A stretch of 64,000 nt of DNA. It comes from JAGOCV01 sp049445855 (lineage in GTDB: Bacteria > Pseudomonadota > Gammaproteobacteria > Burkholderiales > Burkholderiaceae_C). The position numbers and the translations under genes are program-made. Positions 42,766 to 50,990 of this stretch are shown here, one piece after another. How positions within the stretch are numbered: position 1 is the first letter of the stretch; every line of letters begins with the position of its first letter. Under the pieces are notes generated by a model, which worked only from the letters and a program-made list of their open reading frames with translations, searched no databases and had not been told where the DNA came from. The stretch is taken from NCBI RefSeq assembly GCF_049445855.1, contig NZ_JBMSDV010000004.1:248001-312000 (forward strand). Direction: 5' to 3'.

Positions 42766-43509
42766 ATGCCGGGCCCATCCGCAACCTGTCGCCTGCTGGC
42801 CATGGACACCAGCACCGAAGTGCTGTCCATCGCCGTCATGAACGACGGCCGCGTCTTCGAGTACACCGGCCCTGGTGGCGCGCAGGCTTCATCCGCGCTG
42901 GTGCCAGCCATCATGGCCCTGCTGGCGGAGGCCGGCCTGCAACTCGCGCAACTCGATGCGATTGCATTCGGCCAGGGCCCCGGATCGTTCACCGGCCTGC
43001 GCACGTCGTGCGCCGTGGCGCAGGGCCTGGGCTTCGGCGCGGGTGTGAAGCTGCTGCCCGTGAACACGCTGCTGGCCGTGGCTGAAGACGCGCGGCATCG
43101 CCACGGCGTGCAGCAGGTGGTGGCCGTGCTCGATGCGCGCATGGACGAGGTGTATGCGGCTGCCTGCGATTTTTCCCGGCTGCCGGCCGGGGTCGATCAG
43201 GCGACGGCTCAGGGGGCAGCCCGGTTGGTGGCAGATCCCGCCCTGCTCAAACCGGAAGCCGTGCAGGTTCCGGCAGGCTCGGCGCTCGCCGGCAACGCTT
43301 TCAAGGCCTATGGCGCACGGCTTCCGGACGCCCCGCTCCGCATCGAGGCGCTGCCCACCGCAGCCGCCATGCTGCGGCTCGCACCGCACCTGTTGTCCGC
43401 GGGCCTCGCCGTGTCGCCGGAGATGGCCATGCCGCTCTACATTCGCGATAAAGTGGCGCAGACGACGGCGGAACGCGAAGCCGGAACCGCACCGAAAAGA
43501 CCCAGATGA
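42766..43509 (+). CDS. tsaB: TsaB, t6A biosynthesis subunit
   Basis: TsaB partners TsaD and TsaE in transferring the threonylcarbamoyl group to tRNA. The product is 247 aa from the ATG at 42766. Sequence landmarks: LLAMDTSTEVLSIAVM, the segment IAFGQGPGSFTGLRTSCAVAQG, and VVAVLDARMDEVYAAACD. TsaB is an inactive paralogue of TsaD and holds the complex together; it is usually encoded beside rimI, as here. Its stop overlaps the next start (ATGA at 43506). tsaC lies 2.5 kb upstream; tsaD and tsaE are not in the window. Confidence 0.93.
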   Translation: MPGPSATCRLLAMDTSTEVLSIAVMNDGRVFEYTGPGGAQASSALVPAIMALLAEAGLQLAQLDAIAFGQGPGSFTGLRTSCAVAQGLGFGAGVKLLPVNTLLAVAEDARHRHGVQQVVAVLDARMDEVYAAACDFSRLPAGVDQATAQGAARLVADPALLKPEAVQVPAGSALAGNAFKAYGARLPDAPLRIEALPTAAAMLRLAPHLLSAGLAVSPEMAMPLYIRDKVAQTTAEREAGTAPKRPR

Positions 43510-43970
43510 GCGCCGTACTCCAGCAGGAAGCCCGCTTCGAGCCCCTTTCGGGCCCGTGGCTCGATGCCGTGCTGGCGATCGAAGGCCGCGCCTATGCGCA
43601 TCCGTGGTCGCGCGGCAACTTCATCGATTCGCTCAATGCGGGCTATGAAGCGCAGATGCTGCTGGGCGGCAACACCCTGTTGGGTTACTACGTGGCGATG
43701 AAGGGGGTGGATGAAGTGCACCTGCTCAACATCACCGTGGCCCCCGAGTACCAGCGGCAAGGCTGGGGCATGGTTCTGCTGGACGCGCTGACGCTGTGGT
43801 CGCGCGGCCAGGGCGCCGAGTGGCTCTGGCTCGAAGTGCGCGTGAGCAACACGCGCGCGCTCGCCATCTACGACGCACACGGCTACCGGCGCGTGGGCGA
43901 GCGCAAGGCCTACTATCCCGCCGCGGACGGCCAGCGTGAGGACGCGGTGGTCATGAGCCTGCGTCTGTGA
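43506..43970 (+). CDS. rimI: Ribosomal-protein-S18-alanine N-acetyltransferase (RimI-type GNAT)
   Basis: GNAT acetyltransferase of 154 aa, in the usual position directly after tsaB. The acetyl-CoA-binding motif is VAPEYQRQGWGMVLLDAL, preceded by the beta4 strand VDEVHLLNITV. A C-terminal segment reads VSNTRALAIYDAHGYRRVGERKAYY, typical of RimI (N-x-x-A-x-x-x-Y). RimI acetylates the N-terminal alanine of ribosomal protein S18 in E. coli; the same role is likely here. The start overlaps the tsaB stop. The udg gene begins 13 bp later. Confidence 0.92.
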   Translation: MSAVLQQEARFEPLSGPWLDAVLAIEGRAYAHPWSRGNFIDSLNAGYEAQMLLGGNTLLGYYVAMKGVDEVHLLNITVAPEYQRQGWGMVLLDALTLWSRGQGAEWLWLEVRVSNTRALAIYDAHGYRRVGERKAYYPAADGQREDAVVMSLRL

Positions 43971-43983
43971 GGGACGGATCGCG

Positions 43984-44799
43984 ATGAGCCTGGAACTCGA
44001 CGAGCGTCAACGCGCCATGCTGGCGGAGATGAATGTCCACGTGTGGATGCCGCCTGCCGTGGCACCCGCCGAAGTGCTGACGCAGGTCGCTGCCCCGGCG
44101 GTATCTACGCGCGCTCCGCGACAGGACGGCCCACCCGCAGCCGCCCCGGCATCCGTGCCGGCACCCGTCACCGCACGCATCACGGGCGACCGACCGGCCG
44201 GCATCGCCCGCATGTCGTGGGTCGAATTGCAAGACGCCGTAGCGGGCTGTCAGGCCTGCAAGCTTTGCCACAGCCGCCGCAACACGGTGTTCGGCGTGGG
44301 CCAACCGCCGGCCGTCGAAGGCGCGGCGCCGCAGGCCGACTGGCTCATCGTCGGCGAGGCGCCCGGCGAGAACGAAGACCTCCAGGGCGAGCCTTTCGTC
44401 GGCCAGGCCGGCAAGCTGCTGGACAACATGCTCACGGCAATCGGTCTTTCGCGCCACGAGAACGTGTTCATCGTCAACGTGCTCAAGTGCCGCCCGCCCG
44501 GCAACCGCAACCCAGAGCCCGAAGAGGTGGCGCAGTGCGAACCCTTCCTGCGCCGTCAGGTGGAGCTGCTGCAGCCGAAGATCATCCTTGCCATGGGGCG
44601 CTTCGCCGTGCAGTCGCTGCTGCAGACGCAGGATGCCATCGGCCGCCTACGCGGTCGCGTGCACCAGTACCACGGCGTGCCCGTGGTGGTGAGCTATCAC
44701 CCGGCCTACCTGCTGCGAAACCTGCCGGACAAGGCCAAGGCCTGGGACGACCTGTGCCTGGCGATGGACACGGTCGCGCTCAACTCTCCAGCAGGTTGA
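43984..44799 (+). CDS. Family 4 (Fe-S) uracil-DNA glycosylase
   Basis: DNA repair enzyme of 271 aa that removes uracil from DNA. Residues 1-75 are a Pro/Ala-rich linker-like extension not needed for the fold. The four cysteines for the 4Fe-4S cluster are C89 and C92 (CQACKLC), C169 (VLKCRPPGNR) and C185. The catalytic motif is GEAPGENEDLQGEPFVGQAG (124-143), and a C-terminal SYHPAYLLRN motif is present. This matches family 4 enzymes. It follows rimI with 13 bp between. Its 3' end overlaps the convergent PaaK-like gene by 20 bp. Confidence 0.92.
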   Translation: MSLELDERQRAMLAEMNVHVWMPPAVAPAEVLTQVAAPAVSTRAPRQDGPPAAAPASVPAPVTARITGDRPAGIARMSWVELQDAVAGCQACKLCHSRRNTVFGVGQPPAVEGAAPQADWLIVGEAPGENEDLQGEPFVGQAGKLLDNMLTAIGLSRHENVFIVNVLKCRPPGNRNPEPEEVAQCEPFLRRQVELLQPKIILAMGRFAVQSLLQTQDAIGRLRGRVHQYHGVPVVVSYHPAYLLRNLPDKAKAWDDLCLAMDTVALNSPAG

Positions 44800-46090
44800 A
44801 CACTTCCGCGCGCTTGTGCGAGGTGGTCTGCGGCAGCGATTCCACCTGACGCACGGCGTAGGTCAGTTGCGGGCTGATGGCGTCCTGCAGCATGTCGACG
44901 ATGGCATCTTCTTCCTCGATGGTGATCGGCCGGTCCATCACGACCTCGGCCTCGAAAGACGTCGCGGTCTTCTGGACCACGCGGTATTCCTTCACCGGTG
45001 CGCAGGCGAGCCAGTCGCGCACCACCAGCCGGAGTGCCTTGCGCGTGCCGTCCGGCAAGCGCAGCAGGAACAGCCGTCGGCCCAACAGCTGCGACAGGGC
45101 CTGCACGCCGGTGCCGCAGCCCGGGCATGTCGGATGCAGGGCGGCGATGTCGCCGAGGTCGTAACGGATCAACGGCGTCGCATACTGGTGCAGCGAGGTC
45201 ACCAGCACCTTGCCCGGCTGGCCGGGCGGGCAAGCGCGGCCCTCGTCGTCGACCGTTTCGAGCCGGACGTTCGTCATGGCCACGTGGTAGTGGTCGTCGC
45301 TGTGCGGACACTGGAAGGCGAGCGGCCCGCATTCCTCGCAGGAGTAGCGGTCACGCACGGCGGCGCCGAGGATCTCCCGGGCTTTGCGCCTCAATGAGGG
45401 GCTCACGGCCGCGCCATAAGGCATGGCCTGTTCGAGGGGCGGCAGCTCCCAGCCGTTGGCCTGCGCATCGTCGAGCAGCCTCTCCAGCCAGCCCGGATAC
45501 GAGATGAGGTAGCGTGGCCGATGTTCGAGCAACCATTGTGCGTGCTGCGCCGTGGTGAAGTCGCTGAAGCTTCGCCGCAGGATCCGGCCCGCGCCTTCCA
45601 TGAAATCGGATTCGACCGCGAGGTGCGGCGTCTCGTTGCCTTTCACGCGCGCGTCGACCACGGCGCGCAGGCCGAGGTTGCTGCGGCCCTGACGAATGTT
45701 GTCCGCCGCGTAGGCGTGGTCGATCATGCGCTGCGTGAATTGGGAGACGAAGAAGTTCACGGCAATGCCGGTGGAGCCGGACGTGTTGCCCTTGCGCACG
45801 TTGCCATGGTGCGGCGGCACGGGCGCCGCGCCGTGGCGGGCGACCATCTGCGTGAGGTCATGGCGGTTGAGCACAGGCAGCCGCTCGGGATTCTCCCAGC
45901 CATCCCCGGCCTGCAGCCGGTCGGCCCACCAGGGCGTATGCGTCCGCAGCCAGCCTTGCAGGGCCCGCCACTGGATGTCCTGCCAGGCCTTCAGCTGCGC
46001 GAGGCCGCCTTGCTCGAGCTGGATGGTGAGATGTGCGTCGATCAGCCGGTTCAGCACCGGCGCGGGCATGTTGTCGGGCCAGGTGGTCAT
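44780..46090 (-). CDS. PaaK/F390-synthetase-like adenylate-forming enzyme, second copy
   Basis: Protein of 436 aa of the phenylacetate-CoA ligase/coenzyme F390 synthetase group. The phosphate-binding loop is GNTSGSTGIAV (SGSTG at 104-108), and YSCEECG (249-255), IRYDLGDIAAL (309-319) and CPGCG (322-326) follow in family order. The GR segment near 337 reads LLGRRLFLLRLPDG and lacks the DD that follows GR in PaaK, so catalysis may differ. A shared block RDRYSCEECGPLAFQCPHSD (247-266), followed by DHYH, is almost identical in the adjacent gene, so the two arose by tandem duplication. No signal peptide. It starts in a 4-bp overlap (ATGA) with the upstream paralogue. True substrate unknown; activation of an aryl or fatty acid is the family inference. 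Confidence 0.8.
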   Translation of the reverse strand: MTTWPDNMPAPVLNRLIDAHLTIQLEQGGLAQLKAWQDIQWRALQGWLRTHTPWWADRLQAGDGWENPERLPVLNRHDLTQMVARHGAAPVPPHHGNVRKGNTSGSTGIAVNFFVSQFTQRMIDHAYAADNIRQGRSNLGLRAVVDARVKGNETPHLAVESDFMEGAGRILRRSFSDFTTAQHAQWLLEHRPRYLISYPGWLERLLDDAQANGWELPPLEQAMPYGAAVSPSLRRKAREILGAAVRDRYSCEECGPLAFQCPHSDDHYHVAMTNVRLETVDDEGRACPPGQPGKVLVTSLHQYATPLIRYDLGDIAALHPTCPGCGTGVQALSQLLGRRLFLLRLPDGTRKALRLVVRDWLACAPVKEYRVVQKTATSFEAEVVMDRPITIEEEDAIVDMLQDAISPQLTYAVRQVESLPQTTSHKRAEVFNLLES

Positions 46091-47475
46091 CCGGCGTGCT
46101 CCTGCGCGGCCAGGCCCACGACTTCCTGGCGCTTGCGGCCCGGCGGCCAGGGAATGGCGTCGAGTTGCTGCAGTTCGAAGCTGAAAGCGTCACCGACGAT
46201 CTTTCGCAACATGGCCTGGGTGGCCTCTTGCTCCTGCGGCGTCATGGGCCGCTCGAGCACCAGCTCGACGCGGAAGCTCCGGAGCGAAGTCTGCACCAGG
46301 CGGTGCTCGCGAACCGGTGCGCAGGCCAGCCAGTCCTTGCCCAGCACACGCACGTAGCTGAGGGTGCCGTCGGGCGATTGCACCAGCGTGCGCTTGCGGC
46401 CCAGCAGCCTCGTGAGCGTGGGCACCTGCACGCCGCACACCGGGCAATGCGGCAGCATCGCGGCAATGTCGCCGACGTCGTAACGCACGGCTGCGTGCGC
46501 CCACTGATGCAGCGCGGTGGCCAGCACCGTTCCGGGCTCGCCGGGCGGCCTGGGCAGGCCGTTGTCGTCCACCACTTCGAGGATCACGTTGCTCACGGCC
46601 ACGTGGTAGTGGTCGTCGCTGTGCGGGCACTGGAAGGCCAGCGGCCCGAGCTCCTCGCAGGAATAGCGGTCCTTCACGGTGGCGCCGAAGATGCGGCGGC
46701 AACGCTCGCGCAACTGCGCATCCACCGACTCCGAGAAGGTCATGATCTGCTCGATGCGCGGCGCAGTGAGGCCGTCGCGTTCGATGACGGACAGCATGCC
46801 CGACAGCAAGGTCGGATGTGTCGCGAGATACGCAGGCGATTGCGTGCACAGCCACCGCGCGTTCTCGTCCACGGTGAATGACGGAGAATGCCGCGCGACC
46901 TGCGGCGCCGGATGGAGCCACGGGTTGCCGGGAATCTCGACCTGCGCGCCGGCGTGCTCGTCCGGCGTGCCGCTGAGACTCATGACCTGCTTGCGCAGGT
47001 CGCGGCCCTGCCGCTGGTGGTCCGCCCAGTACATGTGGTTGTTGAGGCGGCCCGCCAGCTGCGAGTACTGGAACCGGACGGGCGCACCGCTGGAGCCCGA
47101 CGTCGAATGGGGCATGACGCGGCCGTGCGACGCGGGCACGCGGGCGGGCCTTGCCGCGACACGCCGGTAGTCGGCCCGCCGCATGATGGGCAGCCGCGAC
47201 AGGGCCGCCTCCGGGAAGGCCGCCGCGCCGAACCACTGCCGCCACGCGTCGTCCTGGCACAGCCACGTCATGAGCTCGTGCAGGCGCTCCTTCTGCCAGC
47301 CCTGCCACCATTCGGCGGGGCCTTGCTCCATCGTCAGGACCATGTGCGCGTCGGCCAGGCATTGAGCCACCGGCGCGGGCACCTGCTGCGGCCAGTCCAG
47401 CAGGCTGGCCGGCCGGGGTGCCTGCGGAGGCACCTGGCGCGGCAGGCGGAACTGCATGGACGGGAACGCTGTCAT
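46087..47475 (-). CDS. PaaK/F390-synthetase-like adenylate-forming enzyme, first copy
   Basis: Protein of 462 aa, a tandem paralogue of the next gene in the operon. The phosphate-binding loop is PHSTSGSSGAPV (SGSSG at 126-130). The matched block reads KDRYSCEELGPLAFQCPHSD followed by DHYH, with L in place of the second C. The later motifs VRYDVGDIAAM, HCPVCG and LLGRKRTLVQ are all present. It has an N-terminal extension of about 25 Pro-rich residues absent from the other copy. Overall the pair match closely only in the central region, so the duplication is old and they may do different steps or form a heteromer. It starts 7 bp after the DMT gene stop. Function unknown beyond the family. Confidence 0.8.
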   Translation of the reverse strand: MTAFPSMQFRLPRQVPPQAPRPASLLDWPQQVPAPVAQCLADAHMVLTMEQGPAEWWQGWQKERLHELMTWLCQDDAWRQWFGAAAFPEAALSRLPIMRRADYRRVAARPARVPASHGRVMPHSTSGSSGAPVRFQYSQLAGRLNNHMYWADHQRQGRDLRKQVMSLSGTPDEHAGAQVEIPGNPWLHPAPQVARHSPSFTVDENARWLCTQSPAYLATHPTLLSGMLSVIERDGLTAPRIEQIMTFSESVDAQLRERCRRIFGATVKDRYSCEELGPLAFQCPHSDDHYHVAVSNVILEVVDDNGLPRPPGEPGTVLATALHQWAHAAVRYDVGDIAAMLPHCPVCGVQVPTLTRLLGRKRTLVQSPDGTLSYVRVLGKDWLACAPVREHRLVQTSLRSFRVELVLERPMTPQEQEATQAMLRKIVGDAFSFELQQLDAIPWPPGRKRQEVVGLAAQEHAG

Positions 47476-47482
47476 GTCGGTG

Positions 47483-48409
47483 TCAATCCTTGACCTGTGC
47501 TCCGGCGGGAACGACCTGCGGGTTGCGCGCTGCCGCCCGCGACGGCAGCAACACCGACGCGATGGCCACCGCCATCAGCACCACGGCCGTCCAGTCCTGC
47601 CAGTGCAGCACTTCGTCCAGCCACCAGGCGCCGCTGAACACGCCGAGCACCGGAATGAACATCACGCTGAGCGACGATGCCACAGGCGGCAGGCTGCGCG
47701 CAAGGTAGAACCACGCGCCCTGCGCGAAACCGAAGATCATGACGCCGTTGTAGACGATGGAGCCCCAGGCGGGCAGCGAGGGCATGTGCCAGCGGCTGCG
47801 TTCGAAGACCACGGCCAGGAGCGTCAGCGCCACCGAGGTGAGCAACAGCATCCAGAACGTGACGGTGAGCGTGTGCATCGGCACCCTGGTGCGGCGCATG
47901 AGGTGCGTGCCGATGGACCATGCCGCCGCGCCCGAGAGCATGAGCAGCACGGCCGCCGGACTGCCCGCAAGGTTGGTGAATTCGTGCCAGAGCAGCAGCA
48001 TCGCGCCCACGGCGGCGGCGGCCACGCCCATCCATGCGCGGGGCGCGAGCCGGCTGCCGAAGAAGGCGGCGCCGAAGATGGCCGCGAAGATCGGCATGGT
48101 GTAGCCGAGGATGGCGGCGCGGCCGCTGGAGAGCGCGGGAATCGCGATCATCGCCAGCGCCTGCCAGGCGAGCATGTTGAAGACGGTGAGCACGCCGAGT
48201 TCGCGCCAGTGTTCGCGCGGCACGCGGAAGGGCACCTTCATCACCAGCAGCGTGACGGCCAGGATCGGCACGCCCATCCACATCGAGATGGCCCGGAAGC
48301 TGAACGGCGGGAAGTCCATCACCCCCACCTTCATGATCGGCCAGTTGATGCCCCAGACAATGGTGAGTGCGACGAGGATGACGAGCTGCTTGCGCGAGAT
48401 GGACTGCAT
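47483..48409 (-). CDS. DMT/EamA-family transporter, first gene of the PaaK-like operon
   Basis: Inner-membrane transporter of 308 aa with about ten helices. First EamA repeat: QLVILVALTIVWGINWPIMK and YTMPIFAAIFGAAFFGSRLAP; second repeat: VLLMLSGAAAWSIGTHLMRR and FIPVLGVFSGAWWLDEVLHW. The ATG at 48409 gives the family start; the longer in-frame reading overlaps the pyrF promoter and was rejected. It is followed after 7 bp by the two PaaK-like genes on the same strand, so it is likely to move the substrate or product of those enzymes. Divergent from pyrF across 60 bp. Confidence 0.85.
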   Translation of the reverse strand: MQSISRKQLVILVALTIVWGINWPIMKVGVMDFPPFSFRAISMWMGVPILAVTLLVMKVPFRVPREHWRELGVLTVFNMLAWQALAMIAIPALSSGRAAILGYTMPIFAAIFGAAFFGSRLAPRAWMGVAAAAVGAMLLLWHEFTNLAGSPAAVLLMLSGAAAWSIGTHLMRRTRVPMHTLTVTFWMLLLTSVALTLLAVVFERSRWHMPSLPAWGSIVYNGVMIFGFAQGAWFYLARSLPPVASSLSVMFIPVLGVFSGAWWLDEVLHWQDWTAVVLMAVAIASVLLPSRAAARNPQVVPAGAQVKD

Positions 48410-48417
48410 GGGTGGGG

Positions 48418-48423
48418 ATTGTC
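48418..48423 (-). promoter_or_regulatory. Candidate -10 (GACAAT) of the DMT-PaaK-PaaK operon
   Basis: Minus-strand GACAAT ends 8 nt before the ATG at 48409. The same hexamer with the same spacing is seen before the MFS gene at 11908. It lies in the 60-bp gap shared with the pyrF promoter. Confidence 0.35.
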
Positions 48424-48435
48424 GGACAACTCCCC

Positions 48436-48460
48436 GTGAACCGTAGGTGAACCTTAGAAT
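48436..48460 (+). promoter_or_regulatory. pyrF promoter region with GTGAACC direct repeats
   Basis: TAGAAT (48455-48460) matches 5 of 6 bases of the -10 consensus and ends 9 nt before the pyrF ATG at 48470. Immediately upstream GTGAACC occurs twice (48436-48442 and 48447-48453), 11 bp apart, on one face of the helix. This could be a regulator site overlapping the promoter. Confidence 0.4.
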
Positions 48461-48469
48461 TGCCGCATC

Positions 48470-49294
48470 ATGACCTTCCTCGACAAGCTGGGCGCCGCCG
48501 GGCGCGCCAATGCCTCCATGCTGTGCGTGGGCCTGGACCCCGAGCCCGCCCGTTTTCCCGCACAGATGAAGGGCGACGCGACGAAGATTTACGACTTCTG
48601 CGCCGCCATCGTCGATGCGACGGCCGACCTGGTCAACTCCTTCAAGCCGCAGATCGCCTACTTCGCCGCGCACCGCGCCGAAGCCCAGCTCGAAAAGCTC
48701 ATGGAACACATGCGCCGCAACGCGCCGCACGTGCCCGTCATCCTGGACGCCAAGCGCGGCGACATCGGCAGCACGGCCGAGCAGTACGCGCGCGAGGCCT
48801 TCGAGCGCTACGGTGCCGACGCGGTGACACTCTCGCCCTTCATGGGTTTCGATTCGGTGCAGCCCTACCTCAAGCACGAGGGCAAGGGCGCGTTCCTGCT
48901 GTGCCGCACGTCCAACCCCGGCGGTGACGATCTGCAGAACCAGCGGCTGTCCACCGTGGCAGGCGAGCCGCTGCTGTACGAACATGTGGCGAAACTGGCG
49001 CAGGGGCCGTGGAACCTCAACGGCCAGCTCGGCCTCGTGGTCGGCGCGACCTATCCGGCGGAAATCGAACGCGTGCGTGCGCTCGCGCCTACCGTGCCGC
49101 TGCTGATTCCCGGCGTCGGTGCGCAGGGCGGCGACGCGGCGGCCACGGTGAAGGCCGGCTGGCGTGAGGACGGCCCGATCATCGTGAACTCCTCGCGCGC
49201 GATCATCTACGCTTCTTCAGGCGAGGACTTTGCGGCTGCCGCGCGCCGCGCCGCCACGCAGACGCGCGATACGCTGCAGGCCGCCCGCGGCTGA
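48470..49294 (+). CDS. pyrF: Orotidine 5'-phosphate decarboxylase
   Basis: Last step of UMP synthesis: decarboxylation of OMP. The product is 274 aa, the longer subfamily-2 type. The active-site segment is VILDAKRGDIGSTAEQYA with catalytic lysine K95. Further landmarks are MLCVGLDPEPARFP at the N-terminus, SFKPQIAYFAAHRAEAQLEK and LIPGVGAQGGDAAATVKAGW. The gene stands alone between the opposite-strand PaaK-like operon and the NAD(P)-binding gene. The short implied leader suggests no attenuator of the E. coli type. Confidence 0.96.
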   Translation: MTFLDKLGAAGRANASMLCVGLDPEPARFPAQMKGDATKIYDFCAAIVDATADLVNSFKPQIAYFAAHRAEAQLEKLMEHMRRNAPHVPVILDAKRGDIGSTAEQYAREAFERYGADAVTLSPFMGFDSVQPYLKHEGKGAFLLCRTSNPGGDDLQNQRLSTVAGEPLLYEHVAKLAQGPWNLNGQLGLVVGATYPAEIERVRALAPTVPLLIPGVGAQGGDAAATVKAGWREDGPIIVNSSRAIIYASSGEDFAAAARRAATQTRDTLQAARG

Positions 49295-49322
49295 GCCCGG
49301 AGCGGCTGGTGCAGCTTCAGTG

Positions 49323-49970
49323 TCAGGCGCTCGCGACGGTGAAGCGCTTGCCCGTGTGCTGTGGCTTTTCCAGTTCGTCGACGATTGCCACCGCGAGGTC
49401 GGTCACGCTGATGCCGGCCGGTGCGTCGCCATTCATCAGCACTTCGTCTGCACCCACGCGATAGCGGCCGGTGCGCTCGCCCGGTGCCAGCATCACGGGC
49501 GGCGACACGAAGGTCCAGGTCAGAGCGGTTTCCTTCCGGAAGATATCCAGTGCTTCGCGCGCAGCAGTGGCGCCCGCTTTCCATTCGGCCGGAAATTCAG
49601 GCGTATCCACCAGTTGCACGCCCGGTGCGATGAACAGGCTGCCCGCGCCACCCACGGTGAGCAGCAGCGCCTTGCCGCCCGCCTGCTTCACGCCGTCGAT
49701 GATGGCGCGCGTGCCCCTGAGGAACTGGTCGTGGATGTCCGGCACGGTCCAGCCGGGGTTGTAGGCATTGGCCACGGCGTCGTGGCCGGCTACTGCCTTG
49801 GCCACTTGCGTGGCGTCCTGCACGTCTGCCGTCACGACGGTCAGGCCGGCTTGCGGCGTGTACTTGCCCGGATTACGGGCCAGTGCGGTGACCTGATGGC
49901 CGCGGGCCAGCAGTTCGGCGAGCAGCGCGCTGCCCACGAAGCCCGTGCCGCCGATGAGTGCGATTTTCAT
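49323..49970 (-). CDS. NAD(P)-binding oxidoreductase (NmrA/atypical SDR type)
   Basis: Protein of 215 aa with an N-terminal Rossmann motif MKIALIGGTGFVGSALLAELL (GxxGxxG). It continues with GHQVTALARNP, typical of NAD(P)H-binding atypical short-chain dehydrogenases that act as quinone reductases or redox sensors. No catalytic YxxxK is seen, so enzymatic function is uncertain. An AAAGGAC site precedes the ATG. It is divergent from a LysR gene, with 116 bp between the starts; the LysR product probably controls it. Confidence 0.85.
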   Translation of the reverse strand: MKIALIGGTGFVGSALLAELLARGHQVTALARNPGKYTPQAGLTVVTADVQDATQVAKAVAGHDAVANAYNPGWTVPDIHDQFLRGTRAIIDGVKQAGGKALLLTVGGAGSLFIAPGVQLVDTPEFPAEWKAGATAAREALDIFRKETALTWTFVSPPVMLAPGERTGRYRVGADEVLMNGDAPAGISVTDLAVAIVDELEKPQHTGKRFTVASA

Positions 49971-49996
49971 GATGTGTCCTTTCGGTGTTCAGATTC

Positions 49997-50005
49997 GATG
50001 GCATC
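49997..50005. promoter_or_regulatory. Candidate LysR box
   Basis: GATGGCATC is a 9-bp palindrome with one central base, near the middle of the 116-bp gap between the divergent oxidoreductase and LysR genes. The site is within reach of both starts. LysR sites are usually longer dyads of T-N11-A form, so this is tentative. Confidence 0.2.
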
Positions 50006-50086
50006 AAGTTTCCCTTCTTCACATTCAGCGCGGTAGATGGTCAAATCCGCTATCACCTTGAAGCGTGGCTTCAGAATCGGGCGGAA

Positions 50087-50983
50087 ATGGAGCGATACCG
50101 GCGCATGGCGCTGTTTGCGGAAGTCGTGGCGTCGGGCTCGCTGTCGGCGGCGGGCCGGCAATTGGGCATGAGCGCGTCGGCGGTCAGCCAGCAACTGCGG
50201 CAACTGGAGAAGGAGGTCGGCCTCGTGCTGCTGCACCGCTCCACCCGCCGCATCACGCTCACCGAGGCGGGCGAGCGCTACCACACGGGCTGCGCGGCCA
50301 TGGTCGCGGCCGCACGCTCGGCCGACCTTGCGCTCGAACGCCTGCGTGACGCGCCCGAGGGCACGCTGCGGCTGGCCAGCCCCATCGGCTTCGGCGCACT
50401 GCTGGCCACGGCGCTGGCGCCGGTGACGCAGCATCCACGGCTGCGCCTCGAATTGCTGATGGACGACACCCCCATCGACCTCATCGCCCAGCGCGTGGAC
50501 CTGGCCGTGCGCGTCGGCCAGTTCGCCGACTCCAACCTCGTGCTGCGCAAGATCGGCGCGCTGCGCCAGCGCCTTGCCGCATCACCCGCGTACCTGGCGC
50601 GGCGCGGCTGGCCCCGCACGCCGCAGGACCTGCTGGAGCACGACTGGCTGCGCATGACGCCGCGCCACAACGGCCCCGACATCCTTCGCATGACCGACGC
50701 GCAGGGCCAGGCCGTCGAGCTGCGACCGCAGGCGCGCGTGGCGGCCACGCAAGTCAATGTGCTCGATGCGATGTGCATCGCCGGCTGGGGCCTGGCCGTG
50801 GTGGTGACGCAGGACGTGTCCGCCGCATTCGCCGACGGGCGCCTCGTGCCGGTGCTGCCCGGATGGTCGGTGGCCGACGCGCCCGTCTACGCCGTCACGC
50901 CGCGCCGCGACGAGCAGCCCGCGAAAGTGACTTTCGCCATCGAGCTGCTCAGGGGATACTTCGGCACGAACGCCCAGGCATGA
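50087..50983 (+). CDS. LysR-family transcriptional regulator
   Basis: Regulator of 298 aa from the ATG at 50087; an upstream in-frame reading is not conserved in type and was rejected. The N-terminal winged helix has MALFAEVVASGSLSAAGRQLGMSASAVSQQLRQLE and LLHRSTRRITLTEAGERYH. The C-terminal effector domain follows (GTLRLASPIGFGALLATALAP, LAQRVDLAVRVGQF-like segment, LVPVLPGWSVADAPVYAVTP). It belongs to the large group of LysR regulators beside oxidoreductases. It is divergent from the NAD(P)-binding gene and 7 bp upstream of the 2Fe-2S gene, so both may be targets. Confidence 0.92.
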   Translation: MERYRRMALFAEVVASGSLSAAGRQLGMSASAVSQQLRQLEKEVGLVLLHRSTRRITLTEAGERYHTGCAAMVAAARSADLALERLRDAPEGTLRLASPIGFGALLATALAPVTQHPRLRLELLMDDTPIDLIAQRVDLAVRVGQFADSNLVLRKIGALRQRLAASPAYLARRGWPRTPQDLLEHDWLRMTPRHNGPDILRMTDAQGQAVELRPQARVAATQVNVLDAMCIAGWGLAVVVTQDVSAAFADGRLVPVLPGWSVADAPVYAVTPRRDEQPAKVTFAIELLRGYFGTNAQA

Positions 50984-50990
50984 ACCCTCG

